A program made the position numbers and the translations under genes. The notes below the pieces were generated by a model that was not told where the DNA came from, ran no database searches, and was given only the letters and a program-made list of their open reading frames with translations. A stretch of 64,000 bases of DNA from Acidovorax sp. RAC01. Lineage in GTDB: Bacteria > Pseudomonadota > Gammaproteobacteria > Burkholderiales > Burkholderiaceae_C. Location of the stretch: assembly GCF_001714725.1 (NCBI RefSeq), contig NZ_CP016447.1:124001-188000 (forward strand). The letters run 5' to 3'. Below, piece after piece: positions 26,560 through 35,670 of the stretch (position 1 is its first letter; every line of letters begins with the position of its first letter).

Positions 26560-27324
26560 ATGAACCCAGTGAAAACCCTAGGTGAAGTTGCTGCCACGAC
26601 GGAACGGCCGCGGCGCCCGCGCGGGCTGGTGCCCGAGATCGTTTCGGCCTTGCAGGCTGACATGGCCCAGGGCCGGCTGGCAGCGGGCGACAAGCTGCCC
26701 ACGGAAGCCGCGCTGATGGAGCGCTTCGACGTCAGCCGCACCGTGGTGCGCGAGGCCATTTCCCACCTGCAGGCCGCGGGCCGCGTGGCCACCCGGCACG
26801 GCATCGGAACCTTTGTCACGCAGCAAGCCGAGCCGGCGCCCACCTTCCGCATTGCCCCGGAAGACTTCGCTACCGTGGCCGACGTCATTTCGCTGCTGGA
26901 GTTGCGCATCAGCCTCGAAAGCGAGGCCGCAAGCCTGGCAGCCCAGCGCCGCGATGACGCCAGCCTTTCCGCCATGGCCGGGGCACTGGCCTCCTTCGAG
27001 GCGGCCATCCGCGCCGACTCGGATGCCGTGCCCTCGGACTTTCAGTTCCACATGGAGGTGGCCCGCGCCACGGGCAACCGCCACTTTGCCGACCTGATGA
27101 CCTACCTGGGGACCGTCATCATCCCCCGCACCCGGCTGAAGACCGCGGCCGACGCCCCCGAGGGCCGGCTGGCCTACCTGGAGCGGGTGCACCATGAGCA
27201 TGAAAGCATCTACCGCGCCATCCGCGAACGCGACGCGGAGGCCGCCCGCGCAGCCATGCGCACCCACCTGGCGAACAGCCGCGAACGCCTGCGCCGGGCA
27301 CAGGCGGTAGACACAGGCGCCTGA
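26560..27324 (+). CDS. FadR-type GntR regulator of the aldarate genes
   Basis: From ATG 26560 (AAGGA upstream) the protein has 254 residues. The N-terminal winged helix is GLVPEIVSALQADMAQGRLA, GDKLPTEAALMERFDVSRTV, VREAISHLQAAGRVATRHGI. The C-terminal all-helical FCD effector domain contains the metal/ligand residues in SDFQFHMEVARATGNRHF and RVHHEHESIYRAI. It probably represses both the kdgD operon and the downstream dehydrogenase, released by an aldarate or pathway intermediate. Matching operator copies before both units support this. Confidence 0.88.
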   Translation: MNPVKTLGEVAATTERPRRPRGLVPEIVSALQADMAQGRLAAGDKLPTEAALMERFDVSRTVVREAISHLQAAGRVATRHGIGTFVTQQAEPAPTFRIAPEDFATVADVISLLELRISLESEAASLAAQRRDDASLSAMAGALASFEAAIRADSDAVPSDFQFHMEVARATGNRHFADLMTYLGTVIIPRTRLKTAADAPEGRLAYLERVHHEHESIYRAIRERDAEAARAAMRTHLANSRERLRRAQAVDTGA

Positions 27325-27371
27325 GCTGAACGGCAAGCGCACGCGGACAGCGCAGCCGGGAAGCACCGCAA

Positions 27372-27384
27372 GTTGTCAGACATC
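27372..27384 (+). promoter_or_regulatory. Second operator copy, before the semialdehyde dehydrogenase gene
   Basis: GTTGTCAGACATC, differing at one position from the palindrome at 26500-26512. It lies 65 bp before the ATG of the dehydrogenase. Its TTGTCA could also serve as a -35 element, so a bound repressor would block the promoter. Confidence 0.7.
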
Positions 27385-27448
27385 CGTTAACATACCAAGT
27401 CCGTGGAAATCTCTCCACAGACCCAGTTTTTGTACGGACAGTCCAGCG

Positions 27449-28921
27449 ATGAGCAATCTCTTTTCCTTCAATGCCCGCACGGGAGAACACGTGGGTGAGC
27501 CGCTGGCCACCTCCAGCGCCACCCAGATTGATGCCGCAGTTGTGGCTACGCACCATGCCTTTGGCGACTGGGCCCGCAGCAGCGGCACGCAGCGCGCCAC
27601 GCTGCTGCGCCACCTGGCCGACGGCCTGGAGGCGGACCGCGAATCGCTGGTTGCGCTGGCCGACCTGGAGACCGCCCTCGGCCCGGTCCGCCTGAACGGC
27701 GAGCTCGACCGCACCACCTTCCAGCTGCGCCGCTTTGCCGACATCGCGCAGCGCGGGGAGCCTTTTGCCGTGCTGGACGACCCTGCCGTGGCCGGCGCCC
27801 CACCGGCGGGCCACCCGGCCATGCAGCTGCACCGCATGCCGCTGGGCCCGGTGGCCATGTTTGCCGCCAGCAATTTCCCGTTTGCCTTTTCGGTCCTGGG
27901 GGGCGACACCGCATCGGCGCTCGCTGCCGGTTGCCCCGTGGTGGTCAAGGCCCATCCCGGTCACCCTGCCCTGTCGCGGCAGGTGTTTGCCATCGCCGAG
28001 CGATCACTCCAGGCGCTCGGCCTGCCTGCCGGGCTGATCGGCATGGTGCAGGGCGCGGGCATTGATGTGGGTGTGCAGCTCATTCGCCACCCGCTGATCG
28101 CGGCGGGTGCGTTCACAGGCTCCACCCGCGGTGGCGCTGCGCTGCAGGCCGAGGCCAACACCCGCGCACGCCCCATCCCTTTCTACGGTGAACTGGGCTC
28201 CATCAACCCGCTGGTCGCCCTGCCCTCTGCATTGGCGGCCCGGGGCGCCGAACTGGCCAGCACGCTGGCCGCCTCCATCACGCTCGGGTGCGGCCAGTTT
28301 TGCACCAACCCTGGCCTGCTGGTGCTGCTGGACGGCCGCGAGACCGAGGCCTTTGTGCCCCAGCTGGCCGACGCGCTGGGCACGCTGCAGCCGCACCCCA
28401 TGCTGACCGCCGGCATGCGCACGGCCTTTGACGCCGGGCTGAAGGCCTTGGTGGGCGCCGGAGCCACGCCCCTGGTGCAAGGCCAGGGCGCAGGGCTGGC
28501 ACCCGGCCCGCAGTTGCTGCAGGTCAGCGCACAGCGGTTCATCGACACCCATGCGCTGCGCGAGGAAGTGTTTGGCCCCGCCAGCCTGATCGTGCGCTGC
28601 GCCCACCTTACCCAGGTGCAGGACGTGCTGACCAGCGTGGGCGGCAGCCTCACCGTGACCATCTGGGGGGCAGATGAAGACACGGCCGAGCACCGGGCGC
28701 TGGTGCGCGCCGCGATGCAGATCGCCGGACGCGTGCTGTTTGCGGGCGTGCCAACCGGCGTTGCCGTGACGGCTGCCCAGCACCATGGCGGCCCCTGGCC
28801 CGCCAGCACCGCGCCCATGACCACGTCGGTGGGCGACGCGGCACTCTATCGCTTTCTGCGCCCGGTGTGCCTGCAGGACGCACCCGCCTGGCTGCTGGAA
28901 CGATCCGGCCAGCCTTGCTGA
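27449..28921 (+). CDS. Alpha-ketoglutarate semialdehyde (2,5-dioxovalerate) dehydrogenase
   Basis: This is a 490-residue aldehyde dehydrogenase. The NAD(P) region is ASNFPFAFSVLGGDTASALA with CPVVVKAHPGHP; the catalytic Glu lies in FYGELGSINPLV and the Cys in LGCGQFCTNPGL, both in the sequence form typical of the ketoglutarate-semialdehyde group. It oxidises 2,5-dioxopentanoate, the KdgD product, to 2-oxoglutarate and completes the pathway. It starts its own unit behind an operator copy, in the same direction as the regulator gene. Confidence 0.88.
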   Translation: MSNLFSFNARTGEHVGEPLATSSATQIDAAVVATHHAFGDWARSSGTQRATLLRHLADGLEADRESLVALADLETALGPVRLNGELDRTTFQLRRFADIAQRGEPFAVLDDPAVAGAPPAGHPAMQLHRMPLGPVAMFAASNFPFAFSVLGGDTASALAAGCPVVVKAHPGHPALSRQVFAIAERSLQALGLPAGLIGMVQGAGIDVGVQLIRHPLIAAGAFTGSTRGGAALQAEANTRARPIPFYGELGSINPLVALPSALAARGAELASTLAASITLGCGQFCTNPGLLVLLDGRETEAFVPQLADALGTLQPHPMLTAGMRTAFDAGLKALVGAGATPLVQGQGAGLAPGPQLLQVSAQRFIDTHALREEVFGPASLIVRCAHLTQVQDVLTSVGGSLTVTIWGADEDTAEHRALVRAAMQIAGRVLFAGVPTGVAVTAAQHHGGPWPASTAPMTTSVGDAALYRFLRPVCLQDAPAWLLERSGQPC

Positions 28922-28962
28922 GGCGGCGGCACGGCGCGATTGGTCGACCGCGGCCGTGCGCT

Positions 28963-30144
28963 TCAGGCCCGCACCAGCCCTGAAAACACCGAAGAGCCAG
29001 CCGACGGGTTAGCCAACGCGTTGACAGATGCGAACGGAAACAGCGTGCGCAGGGAGAGGCCCGGGTCCAGCCCGAAGGCCTGCGCGCAAGTGCTGGCCAC
29101 CAGCGCATCCAGCGCCAGCGTGGGCCGCAGGTCACGCCCCTCTAGCAGTTGCCCGGCGGCCAGGCCCGGCCAGTCGGCCACCACGCGGCCACCTTGCACC
29201 GCCCCGCCCACCAGCATGGCCGCAGCGCCCGTGCCGTGGTCGGTGCCGCCGGTGCCATTGGCGCGCGCCGTGCGGCCGAACTCGGTGGCGACCAGCACCA
29301 CCGTGTCGGCCCACACGGGGCCCAGCCCATCGCGCAGGCCCGCCATCAGCGCGTCCAGCCCCTTGAGCTGCGTGGCCAGCCGCGCGGTTTGCGCGCTGTG
29401 CGTGTCCCACCCACCGGTTTCGATCATGGCAATGCGCGGGCCATCGGCCTTGGCCAGAAAGCCCGCGGCCATGCGCCCCAGGGCCGCACCGTCCTGCCGG
29501 CGCTCGCCACGGCCGCCAGGCCCGCCGCCGCCCGCCATGCCCCGCGCATCCAGGGCCGATGACCACAGGCCGTGCAGTTGTGCATCGCGCGCATACAGCT
29601 GCTCCACCCGCTGCATGAGGTCGTCGTCCGCCTCGGGCAGGTTTGATGGCGCGTAGGTGACCACCGGTGCGGTACCGCGCAACGCCATGGGCACGGCCGA
29701 TGCAAATGCGATGGCGGCCTTGTCGTCTGCGGGCAGCATGCGCACCAGGCGGTTCAGCCAGCCGTCCTTGAGCTGGTACGGAACGCTCGCGCCGGTTTCC
29801 AGCACGTTCTGCGCATCAAAATGCGACCGCTCGCGGTATGGCGACGCCACGGCGTGGATGAACCGGGCCTGCCCTGCGGTGTACATCTGGTGCAGCTGCG
29901 CCAGCGCAGGATGCAGCGCAAACGTGCCATCCAGGCGCAGCGCGCTCGCCGGGTCTATGGCCAATGCGCCGCGCAGGTCTGCATAGGCCGGGTCGGCATA
30001 CGGCACCACGGTGTTGAGCCCGTCGGCCGCGCCACGCTGCACCACAAATACAAACCGGCGCGCTGTGGCGGCGCGGGCAAACACCATGCGCGGCGCGGCC
30101 AGCACGGCAGCCGCGCCCATGAAGGTTCTTCGATCCACGGTCAT
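28963..30144 (-). CDS. Tat-exported DUF1501 protein
   Basis: From ATG 30144 the protein has 393 residues. It starts TVDRRTFMGAAAVLAAPRMV, a Tat signal. The mature part is of the DUF1501 family, a sulfatase/alkaline-phosphatase-like fold: FVFVVQRGAADGLNTVVPYA near the start, HFDAQNVLE, METGGWDTH-like MIETGGWDTHSAQ, and ATEFGRTARANGTGGTDHGT with the conserved His. Its activity is unknown. It is co-transcribed with a DUF1800 gene, 5 bp apart, as in many bacteria, which suggests joint action in the periplasm. Confidence 0.88.
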   Translation of the reverse strand: MTVDRRTFMGAAAVLAAPRMVFARAATARRFVFVVQRGAADGLNTVVPYADPAYADLRGALAIDPASALRLDGTFALHPALAQLHQMYTAGQARFIHAVASPYRERSHFDAQNVLETGASVPYQLKDGWLNRLVRMLPADDKAAIAFASAVPMALRGTAPVVTYAPSNLPEADDDLMQRVEQLYARDAQLHGLWSSALDARGMAGGGGPGGRGERRQDGAALGRMAAGFLAKADGPRIAMIETGGWDTHSAQTARLATQLKGLDALMAGLRDGLGPVWADTVVLVATEFGRTARANGTGGTDHGTGAAAMLVGGAVQGGRVVADWPGLAAGQLLEGRDLRPTLALDALVASTCAQAFGLDPGLSLRTLFPFASVNALANPSAGSSVFSGLVRA

Positions 30145-30149
30145 GGCGC

Positions 30150-31538
30150 TTATCTCCTCAGAAATTCGGGCGAGACCAGCATCAGCGCCAGCGCGGTGCG
30201 CCCGCTTTCTGCGCGGGCAATGGCATCGGCCGTGGCGCGGCTGAGCGTGCCGGGCAGCAGCTGCGGGGCCAGCGCACGGGCATCCACCGCATCGCCGGTC
30301 TGGCCTGCAAGGCGCTGGGCCACTTCCACCCTGCGCAGCAGGGCATCGGGCGCGGCCCAGGTGGCCGCCAGGTCGTCGTACCCGGCGGGCGAACCGGGGC
30401 GCCACACCGGCTGGCCCAGCTGGTTCATCAGGGCCGCGGCCTGCGCCGGCGGCAAATGCGTGCGGCCCAGGGCGCGCAATGACGACACGCCCCAGTCCCA
30501 CGGCGACTTGAACTTGGGCTGCGCCGCCTCCCAGGCCTCGGGCGCCGTGGCCAGCGCCCGGTACACCGCGGGCAGGTCACCACCGGTGCCCACGAATACC
30601 TCAGCCAGCCGCTGCACCAGCGCCGCAGGCGGGTCGTCCGCCACAAAATGCCGCGCGAGCTTTGTGGCAATGTGCCGCGCCGTGGCCGGGCTGTTGGCGA
30701 TGTCATGCAGGATGTCCAGCGCCTGCTGCTCGCCGTCTTCGGCATAGGAGCGGCCCAGCACGGTGCGCGCCCCCGGCTCGTGCAGGCCCGGCACAAACCG
30801 GAACGTGGCGCCCGGGGCATTGCCTGCACCGCGCTCGCTGTCGCCAGGCAGCGTCCAGCCGGTCAGGGCCCGCGCAAATTCGGTCACGTCGGCCTGGCTG
30901 TAGCCGCTGCGCACGCCCAGTGTGTGCAGCTCCAGGATCTCGCGGGCCAGGTTTTCATTGAGGCCACGATTGCGCTGCGTGTCGCGGCTTGCGGACCGGC
31001 GTCCGGCGAGGCTCTGCGGCCCTATCGACTGGGCCTGGTCCAGGTACAGCAGCATGGCCGGGTGCCGCACGGCCGCCAGCAGCAGGTCTTCAAAGCGCCC
31101 CAGCACGTTCGGCCGGATGGCATCGGCCTCCAGGCTGCCCGCCATGGCCACCACCAGCACCTTGTCGACCGACACCGCAAAGTGGTTGGCCCAGAAGTGC
31201 ACCAGCCGCTCCACAAAGGGGGTGCGCGTCTGCAGTGCCTGGTCCGTGCGTGCGCCCACTGCGGCCAGATACTCGTCCCGCCCGCGACGCAAGTAGGCCT
31301 CGCGGATACCCGCGCGTTCGCCTTCGGGAGCCTGCCGCACGGCGCGCTGCTGGGTCAGCCACACCTCGACCAGATCAGGGGCGCGCGCCAGGGGTTGCAA
31401 GAGCGCAGGCCGTGTTTCGTAAGCATCGAGCTGGGCCAGCAGCCACCGGCCCGGGTCGTCAGGCACCGGGTCACCGGGGCGTGCCCCCAGTCCAAAACGG
31501 TTCAGGGCAATCGACGGTGCGTGGGCTGAGGTGCGCAT
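30150..31538 (-). CDS. DUF1800 family protein
   Basis: The 462-residue protein has the family's features: NRFGLGARPGD at the start, RTPFVERLVHFWANHFAVS, NENLAREILELHTLGV, FARALTGWTLPG, and HIATKLARHFVADDPP. DUF1800 genes almost always stand before DUF1501 genes, as here, and their joint function is not established. No clear signal peptide is present at this start, so export may depend on the Tat-carrying partner or the start may differ. This is the first gene of the pair. Confidence 0.85.
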   Translation of the reverse strand: MRTSAHAPSIALNRFGLGARPGDPVPDDPGRWLLAQLDAYETRPALLQPLARAPDLVEVWLTQQRAVRQAPEGERAGIREAYLRRGRDEYLAAVGARTDQALQTRTPFVERLVHFWANHFAVSVDKVLVVAMAGSLEADAIRPNVLGRFEDLLLAAVRHPAMLLYLDQAQSIGPQSLAGRRSASRDTQRNRGLNENLAREILELHTLGVRSGYSQADVTEFARALTGWTLPGDSERGAGNAPGATFRFVPGLHEPGARTVLGRSYAEDGEQQALDILHDIANSPATARHIATKLARHFVADDPPAALVQRLAEVFVGTGGDLPAVYRALATAPEAWEAAQPKFKSPWDWGVSSLRALGRTHLPPAQAAALMNQLGQPVWRPGSPAGYDDLAATWAAPDALLRRVEVAQRLAGQTGDAVDARALAPQLLPGTLSRATADAIARAESGRTALALMLVSPEFLRR

Positions 31539-31649
31539 GGGGTGGATTCTGGCCGGCCGGGGTGCGCACGGTGTGTACCCGGCTTGGCTGGCTTGTATCG
31601 CGCGGGTAAAGCCTGCCGCTGCGTGGGCGCGTCAGCCCACGCAGCGGTG

Positions 31650-32348
31650 TCACCACGGCAGGTTCTGGCCGGTGTACGCGTGAAAGCTGCCGGTCTGCTC
31701 CACGCCCAGGCCGTCGAGCACGCCCAGCATGTCGGCCGCGGCCTGCGCCGCATCGCGGCCGATCTCTGCACCGTTGAACGGGGCTGACAGCGCAGACGTG
31801 ACGGTGCCGGGGTGCAGCGCCACCAGCACCGCCTGCGGGTGCGTGCGGGCCACTTCGATCGACGCCGTCTTGAGCAGCATGTTGAGCGCTGCCTTGGAAG
31901 CCCGGTAGCTGTACCAGCCGCCCAGCCGGTTGTCGCCAATGCTGCCCACCTTGGCCGACAGCACGGCCAGCACGCTGCGCTCGCGGCGGGCCAGCAGGGG
32001 TGCAAAGTGCGCCAGCACCAGCGCCGGGCCAAAGGTGTTGGTGCGAAACGTGGCCTCCATCTGCGCGTAGTGGAGCTGGCCCAGGCGCTTTTCGGGCAGG
32101 CCCTGCGGCCCGTGCAGCATGCCCGCCGCGTTGATGACCAGGTGCAGCGGCCCACCGGCGCCCACCTGCGCTGCGGCGCGGGCCACGCTGGCCTCGTCAT
32201 CGAAATCGATGGCGGGCGTGGTGCTACGGGCCAGGCCCAGCGCCTCGCCGCAGCGAGGGTCTGCACGCAGGTGGGCCAGCATGGCGGCGCCGATGGCGCC
32301 TGTCGCGCCAATGACCAGCGCGCGGTAGGAGTCTGGAAGGGATTGCAT
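31650..32348 (-). CDS. Short-chain dehydrogenase/reductase
   Basis: From ATG 32348 the product has 232 residues. The nucleotide-binding motif is LVIGATGAIGAAMLAHL, the NAG equivalent is VINAAGMLHGP, the catalytic Ser lies in VGSIGDNRLGGWYS and the active-site Tyr/Lys in YSYRASKAALNML. The rest, including LHPGTVTSALSAPFNG, is like the C-factor/CsgA-type SDR group. It is too diverged to be called a 3-hydroxybutyrate dehydrogenase. It is the last gene of the co-directional block after the transporter and hydrolase, separated by about 200 bp, so shared transcription is uncertain. Confidence 0.8.
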   Translation of the reverse strand: MQSLPDSYRALVIGATGAIGAAMLAHLRADPRCGEALGLARSTTPAIDFDDEASVARAAAQVGAGGPLHLVINAAGMLHGPQGLPEKRLGQLHYAQMEATFRTNTFGPALVLAHFAPLLARRERSVLAVLSAKVGSIGDNRLGGWYSYRASKAALNMLLKTASIEVARTHPQAVLVALHPGTVTSALSAPFNGAEIGRDAAQAAADMLGVLDGLGVEQTGSFHAYTGQNLPW

Positions 32349-32545
32349 GGCTTTCCTGGGTACCGGATGGGGAGTTGGCGACACGCACGCGGCAGCACAG
32401 ATGCGCAGCCGTGATCCGCGCCATGGTGCCGCGAAAGCAATGGGCGTGTGGATCGTAAGGAACTGTGCGGCCAGTGGCCAACTGCCCCGCAGGGGCACCA
32501 GCCGCCAGGGTTTCGGGGGCCGGCTGGATCAGGGTGCTGGTTGCA

Positions 32546-33424
32546 TTACCCCGCCACACACTCCAGCGCAGCCCAGGCGCTCTCGACCAGCGCGAAATGC
32601 TCGGGCACATTCAGGGCCGGAGCATGGCCGCAACCGGGCACCTCCACCACGCGGACCAGGCCGCGCGCTCCGGGGCCGCGCGTCAGCATCTCGGCGGTGG
32701 TCTCGCGCAGCACCAGGTCAGAGTCGGCACCGCGCAGGCACAGCACGGGGATGTCCAGCGTGTCGTAGTGCTGCCAGATCAGGTAGTCGTCGGCATGGTG
32801 GGTGAACTGCTGGACCATGGCGGGGTCGTAATGCGGCGTCACGCGGCCGTCCGGCAGGCGGCGGGTGGATGTTTCCGTCAGCCGGCGCCATTGCGCGTCG
32901 CTCAGCCAGCCATACGGCTGGTACACCTGCCGGAAGAACGCCTCCAGCTCGGCCACCGTGGCAAACGCAGGTGGCGTGCCCGCGTAGGCCTTGATGCGCT
33001 CGATGGCGGCCTGGGCCAGTTGCGGCGCGTTGTCGTTCAGCACCAGGCTGCGGATGCGCCCTTTGAGGCGCGGCTCGGCCAGGCCTGCAGCGCACACGGT
33101 GCCAATGGCTCCGCCCATGGATGTGCCTACCCAGTGCGCGTGTTCGATGCCCAGCTGGTCAAACAGGTCGGCCGCAATGCGGGCGTAGAAGGACAACTGG
33201 TATTCCTGCGCCGGCTGGCGTGCCCACTGGCTCAGGCCACGCCCGAGGGTGTCGGGGCAGATGACGCGGTAGCGCGGCGCCAGGTGGGCGGCCAGTTCGT
33301 CCATGTCGCGGCCGGTGCGCGCCAGACCGTGCCAGGCGATCACCACCGGCGCATCGGCAGCACCCCATTCGGTGTAGTGGATTTCGTAGCCGGCGCAGGT
33401 GGCGTAGCGTGAGGTGGGGCTCAT
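32546..33424 (-). CDS. Cytosolic alpha/beta hydrolase at the end of the transporter block
   Basis: The 292-residue protein has no signal peptide. It shows the oxyanion motif IAWHGLARTGRDMDELAAHL, the nucleophile Ser in HWVGTSMGGAIG, an Asp in LCLRGADSDLVL and the catalytic His in VPGCGHAPALNVPEHF. The form is that of small esterases and C-C hydrolases. It begins 51 bp after the LivM-type permease and probably acts on what the transporter brings in. Given the PHB depolymerase in the same block, an oligomer or ester of hydroxybutyrate is a reasonable guess, not shown by the sequence. Confidence 0.82.
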   Translation of the reverse strand: MSPTSRYATCAGYEIHYTEWGAADAPVVIAWHGLARTGRDMDELAAHLAPRYRVICPDTLGRGLSQWARQPAQEYQLSFYARIAADLFDQLGIEHAHWVGTSMGGAIGTVCAAGLAEPRLKGRIRSLVLNDNAPQLAQAAIERIKAYAGTPPAFATVAELEAFFRQVYQPYGWLSDAQWRRLTETSTRRLPDGRVTPHYDPAMVQQFTHHADDYLIWQHYDTLDIPVLCLRGADSDLVLRETTAEMLTRGPGARGLVRVVEVPGCGHAPALNVPEHFALVESAWAALECVAG

Positions 33425-33475
33425 GGGGCACCTTGGGACGTAAAAGCAGACGGAAACGAAAGGCGTCGGTGCGGT

Positions 33476-34561
33476 TCAGCGCGCCGCACGGGTGTGCTGC
33501 TGCGAAGCTGCCGCGCGCAGGCGCCCCACCACACCGGTAGGGAAGTAATAGACAGACAGCACAAACAGCACGCCCAGCCACAGCAGCCAGCGGTCGGGCG
33601 ACAGCAGTGCCGAGAGCCAGGGCATGCTGGAAGCGGCCTCGCTGCCCATGCGCAGCAGGTCCTGCAGGTAGCTTTGCGCCACCAGGAACAGCACAGCTCC
33701 AATGGCCGAGCCGTAGATCGTGCCCATGCCGCCAATCACCACGATGAGCAGGCAGTCCATCATGATTTCGAAGCTGAGCGAGGTGTCGGGCCCGTTGTAG
33801 CGCAGCCAGAGCGCCAGCATGGCGCCGGCCACCGTGGCAAACAGCGCCGACAGCACGCTGGAGGTGGTGCGGTACACCACCACGCGGTAGCCGATGGCCT
33901 CGGCACGGAACTCGTTTTCGCGGATGGCCTGCAGCACGCGTCCGAAGGGTGAGTTGACGATGCGCAGCAGGGCCAGCACCAGCGCCACGGCGGTGATGAA
34001 CAGCAGGTAGTAGCAGATGAGCCGCCCGTCGATCGTCACGCCCAGAAACGGGTCGTCAAACGGCTCGAAGCTGGCCGAGAGCACGCCCGGCACCTTGAAG
34101 GTGAGCCCGTCTTCGCCACCGGTGATGTCCGACAGCTGGGAGGCCAGTGTCTGGAACGCCGCGGCCACTGCCAGCGTGATCATGGCAAAGAAGATAGCCC
34201 GCACGCGCAGCGAAAACAGCCCCACCGCCAGCGACAGCAGCAGCGAGAGCACGAGCGCGCCGCCCAGGCCCACGCCCAGTGCAGTCCAGGTAGGCCCCAG
34301 GCGCGTGGTGGCCACGGCAATGCCATACGCACCGATGCCAAAGAACATGGTGTGCGCAAAGCTCACGATGCCGGTATAGCCCAGCAGCAGGTCAAAGCTG
34401 GCCACCAGCACCACAAAGATCAGCACCTTGGCCGCCACATTGAGCGCCTTGACGCCCGGGAACAGGAACGGCGCCAGCGCCAGCCCGAGCAGGATGGCCA
34501 GCAGGATGGCCGCCAGCACCTTGCTGCGGGGAAAGTCGTTGGAAAGAAGACGGTTCAACAT
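33476..34561 (-). CDS. LivM-type ABC permease
   Basis: The 361-residue integral membrane protein has about ten helices and the branched-chain permease signature region LLGYTGIVSFAHTMFFGIGA and AIGYRVVVYRTTSSVLSALF with GPDTSLSFEIMMDCLLIVVI. It pairs with the LivH-type permease 34 bp upstream to form the channel of a HAAT-family importer. Such systems carry branched amino acids but also many carboxylates and aromatic acids. The neighbouring depolymerase suggests the cargo here may be different from an amino acid. Confidence 0.9.
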   Translation of the reverse strand: MLNRLLSNDFPRSKVLAAILLAILLGLALAPFLFPGVKALNVAAKVLIFVVLVASFDLLLGYTGIVSFAHTMFFGIGAYGIAVATTRLGPTWTALGVGLGGALVLSLLLSLAVGLFSLRVRAIFFAMITLAVAAAFQTLASQLSDITGGEDGLTFKVPGVLSASFEPFDDPFLGVTIDGRLICYYLLFITAVALVLALLRIVNSPFGRVLQAIRENEFRAEAIGYRVVVYRTTSSVLSALFATVAGAMLALWLRYNGPDTSLSFEIMMDCLLIVVIGGMGTIYGSAIGAVLFLVAQSYLQDLLRMGSEAASSMPWLSALLSPDRWLLWLGVLFVLSVYYFPTGVVGRLRAAASQQHTRAAR

Positions 34562-34595
34562 GAGGAATTCCGATCGTCCTGAGCGTGTCGAAGGA

Positions 34596-35603
34596 TCAAC
34601 GGTTCGCTACTGGATAGACGCCCTGCGGACGCCACAGCAGGATGGCCACCATCAGCGCGATGTTGGAAAACAGCGCCACCTTGGGGGCCAGAAAGCCGGT
34701 GTAGTTGGCCATGAGCCCCACCAGCAGCGCGCCGATGAGGGCGCCACCGGTGCTGCCCAGACCGCCGATGATGATGACGATGAAGATCAGCACGTTGACC
34801 TGCGCGCCCATCTGCGGCACCACGTTCTGCTGGTACAGCCCCCACATCACGCCACCCAGCCCGGCCAGGGCCGAGCCCACCACGAACACGCCCACGAACA
34901 GGCGGCGGATGCGGTAGCCCAGGCTTTCGACCATTTCGCGGTCCTGCACGCCGGCGCGGATCAACAGGCCGACCTTGGTGCGCGAGAGCACCCAGGCCAG
35001 CACGGCAAACACCAGCAAGCCCACGGCCACCGCCACCAGGCGGTACTTTTCAATGGCCGCATCGCCCACCAGCAGCGAGCCGCGCATGCCTTCAGGCAGC
35101 GGCAGCGGGATCTGCGCGGGGCCCCAGATGACCTTGATGAGTTCCTCGCCAATGATCATGCCGCCCATGGTGATGAGGATCTGCTTGAGGTGCTGGCCGT
35201 ACACGGGCCGCACGATGAAGCGCTCGAACGCCAGGCCCACGGCACCCGCCACCGCCATGGCCACCAACATGGCGGGCAGCACAGCCAGCAGGTTGCGCCA
35301 CAGGTCGGCGCTCTGCGTGTAGTCGCCCATGGCGCCCAGCACGCTGGTGGCCACAAACGCCCCCAGGGCAATGAACACGCCGTGGCCAAAGTTCAGCACG
35401 TCCATGAGGCCAAACACCAGCGTGAGGCCCGAGGCGATGATGAAGATGATCATGCCCATCGCCAGCCCCGCCACCGTGAGCGTGAGCCAGGTGCTGGGCG
35501 AGCCCACGAAGGGCAGCACCAGCAGCGCCAGCGCCGGCACCAGCGCCAGGGGCTTCCAGTCGAAGTCGCGCGCGGCGGATGTCATGCCAGCCCCCTTGTG
35601 CAC
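34596..35603 (-). CDS. LivH-type ABC permease
   Basis: The 335-residue protein has eight or more helices and the LivH signatures MGMIIFIIASGLTLVFGLMD and VLNFGHGVFIALGAF, then GLAGLGGVMWGLYQ and GGLGSTGGALIGALLVGL. It forms a heterodimer with the following LivM-type permease. It is preceded by a 67-bp gap that carries one copy of the 17-bp palindromic repeat (35607-35623) just upstream of its start. Confidence 0.9.
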   Translation of the reverse strand: MHKGAGMTSAARDFDWKPLALVPALALLVLPFVGSPSTWLTLTVAGLAMGMIIFIIASGLTLVFGLMDVLNFGHGVFIALGAFVATSVLGAMGDYTQSADLWRNLLAVLPAMLVAMAVAGAVGLAFERFIVRPVYGQHLKQILITMGGMIIGEELIKVIWGPAQIPLPLPEGMRGSLLVGDAAIEKYRLVAVAVGLLVFAVLAWVLSRTKVGLLIRAGVQDREMVESLGYRIRRLFVGVFVVGSALAGLGGVMWGLYQQNVVPQMGAQVNVLIFIVIIIGGLGSTGGALIGALLVGLMANYTGFLAPKVALFSNIALMVAILLWRPQGVYPVANR

Positions 35604-35606
35604 ATT

Positions 35607-35623
35607 GCTATGTTTTTAATAGC
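35607..35623. repeat. Dispersed 17-bp palindrome, copy 2
   Basis: GCTATGTTTTTAATAGC in the 67-bp gap between the LivF-type and LivH-type genes, directly before the LivH-type start codon. The same arms and spacing occur at 15579, 41930 and 62936. Confidence 0.65.
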
Positions 35624-35670
35624 TATAGGTGCAATGAATGCGTGCCCTAGCGCCCGAAAAAGCTTGAAAT

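Noticed and set aside
32349..32545. Upstream extension of the SDR gene by 50 codons
   Set aside because: The extension is Arg/Ala/Pro-rich without similarity to the family, and the nucleotide-binding motif starts just after the ATG at 32348.
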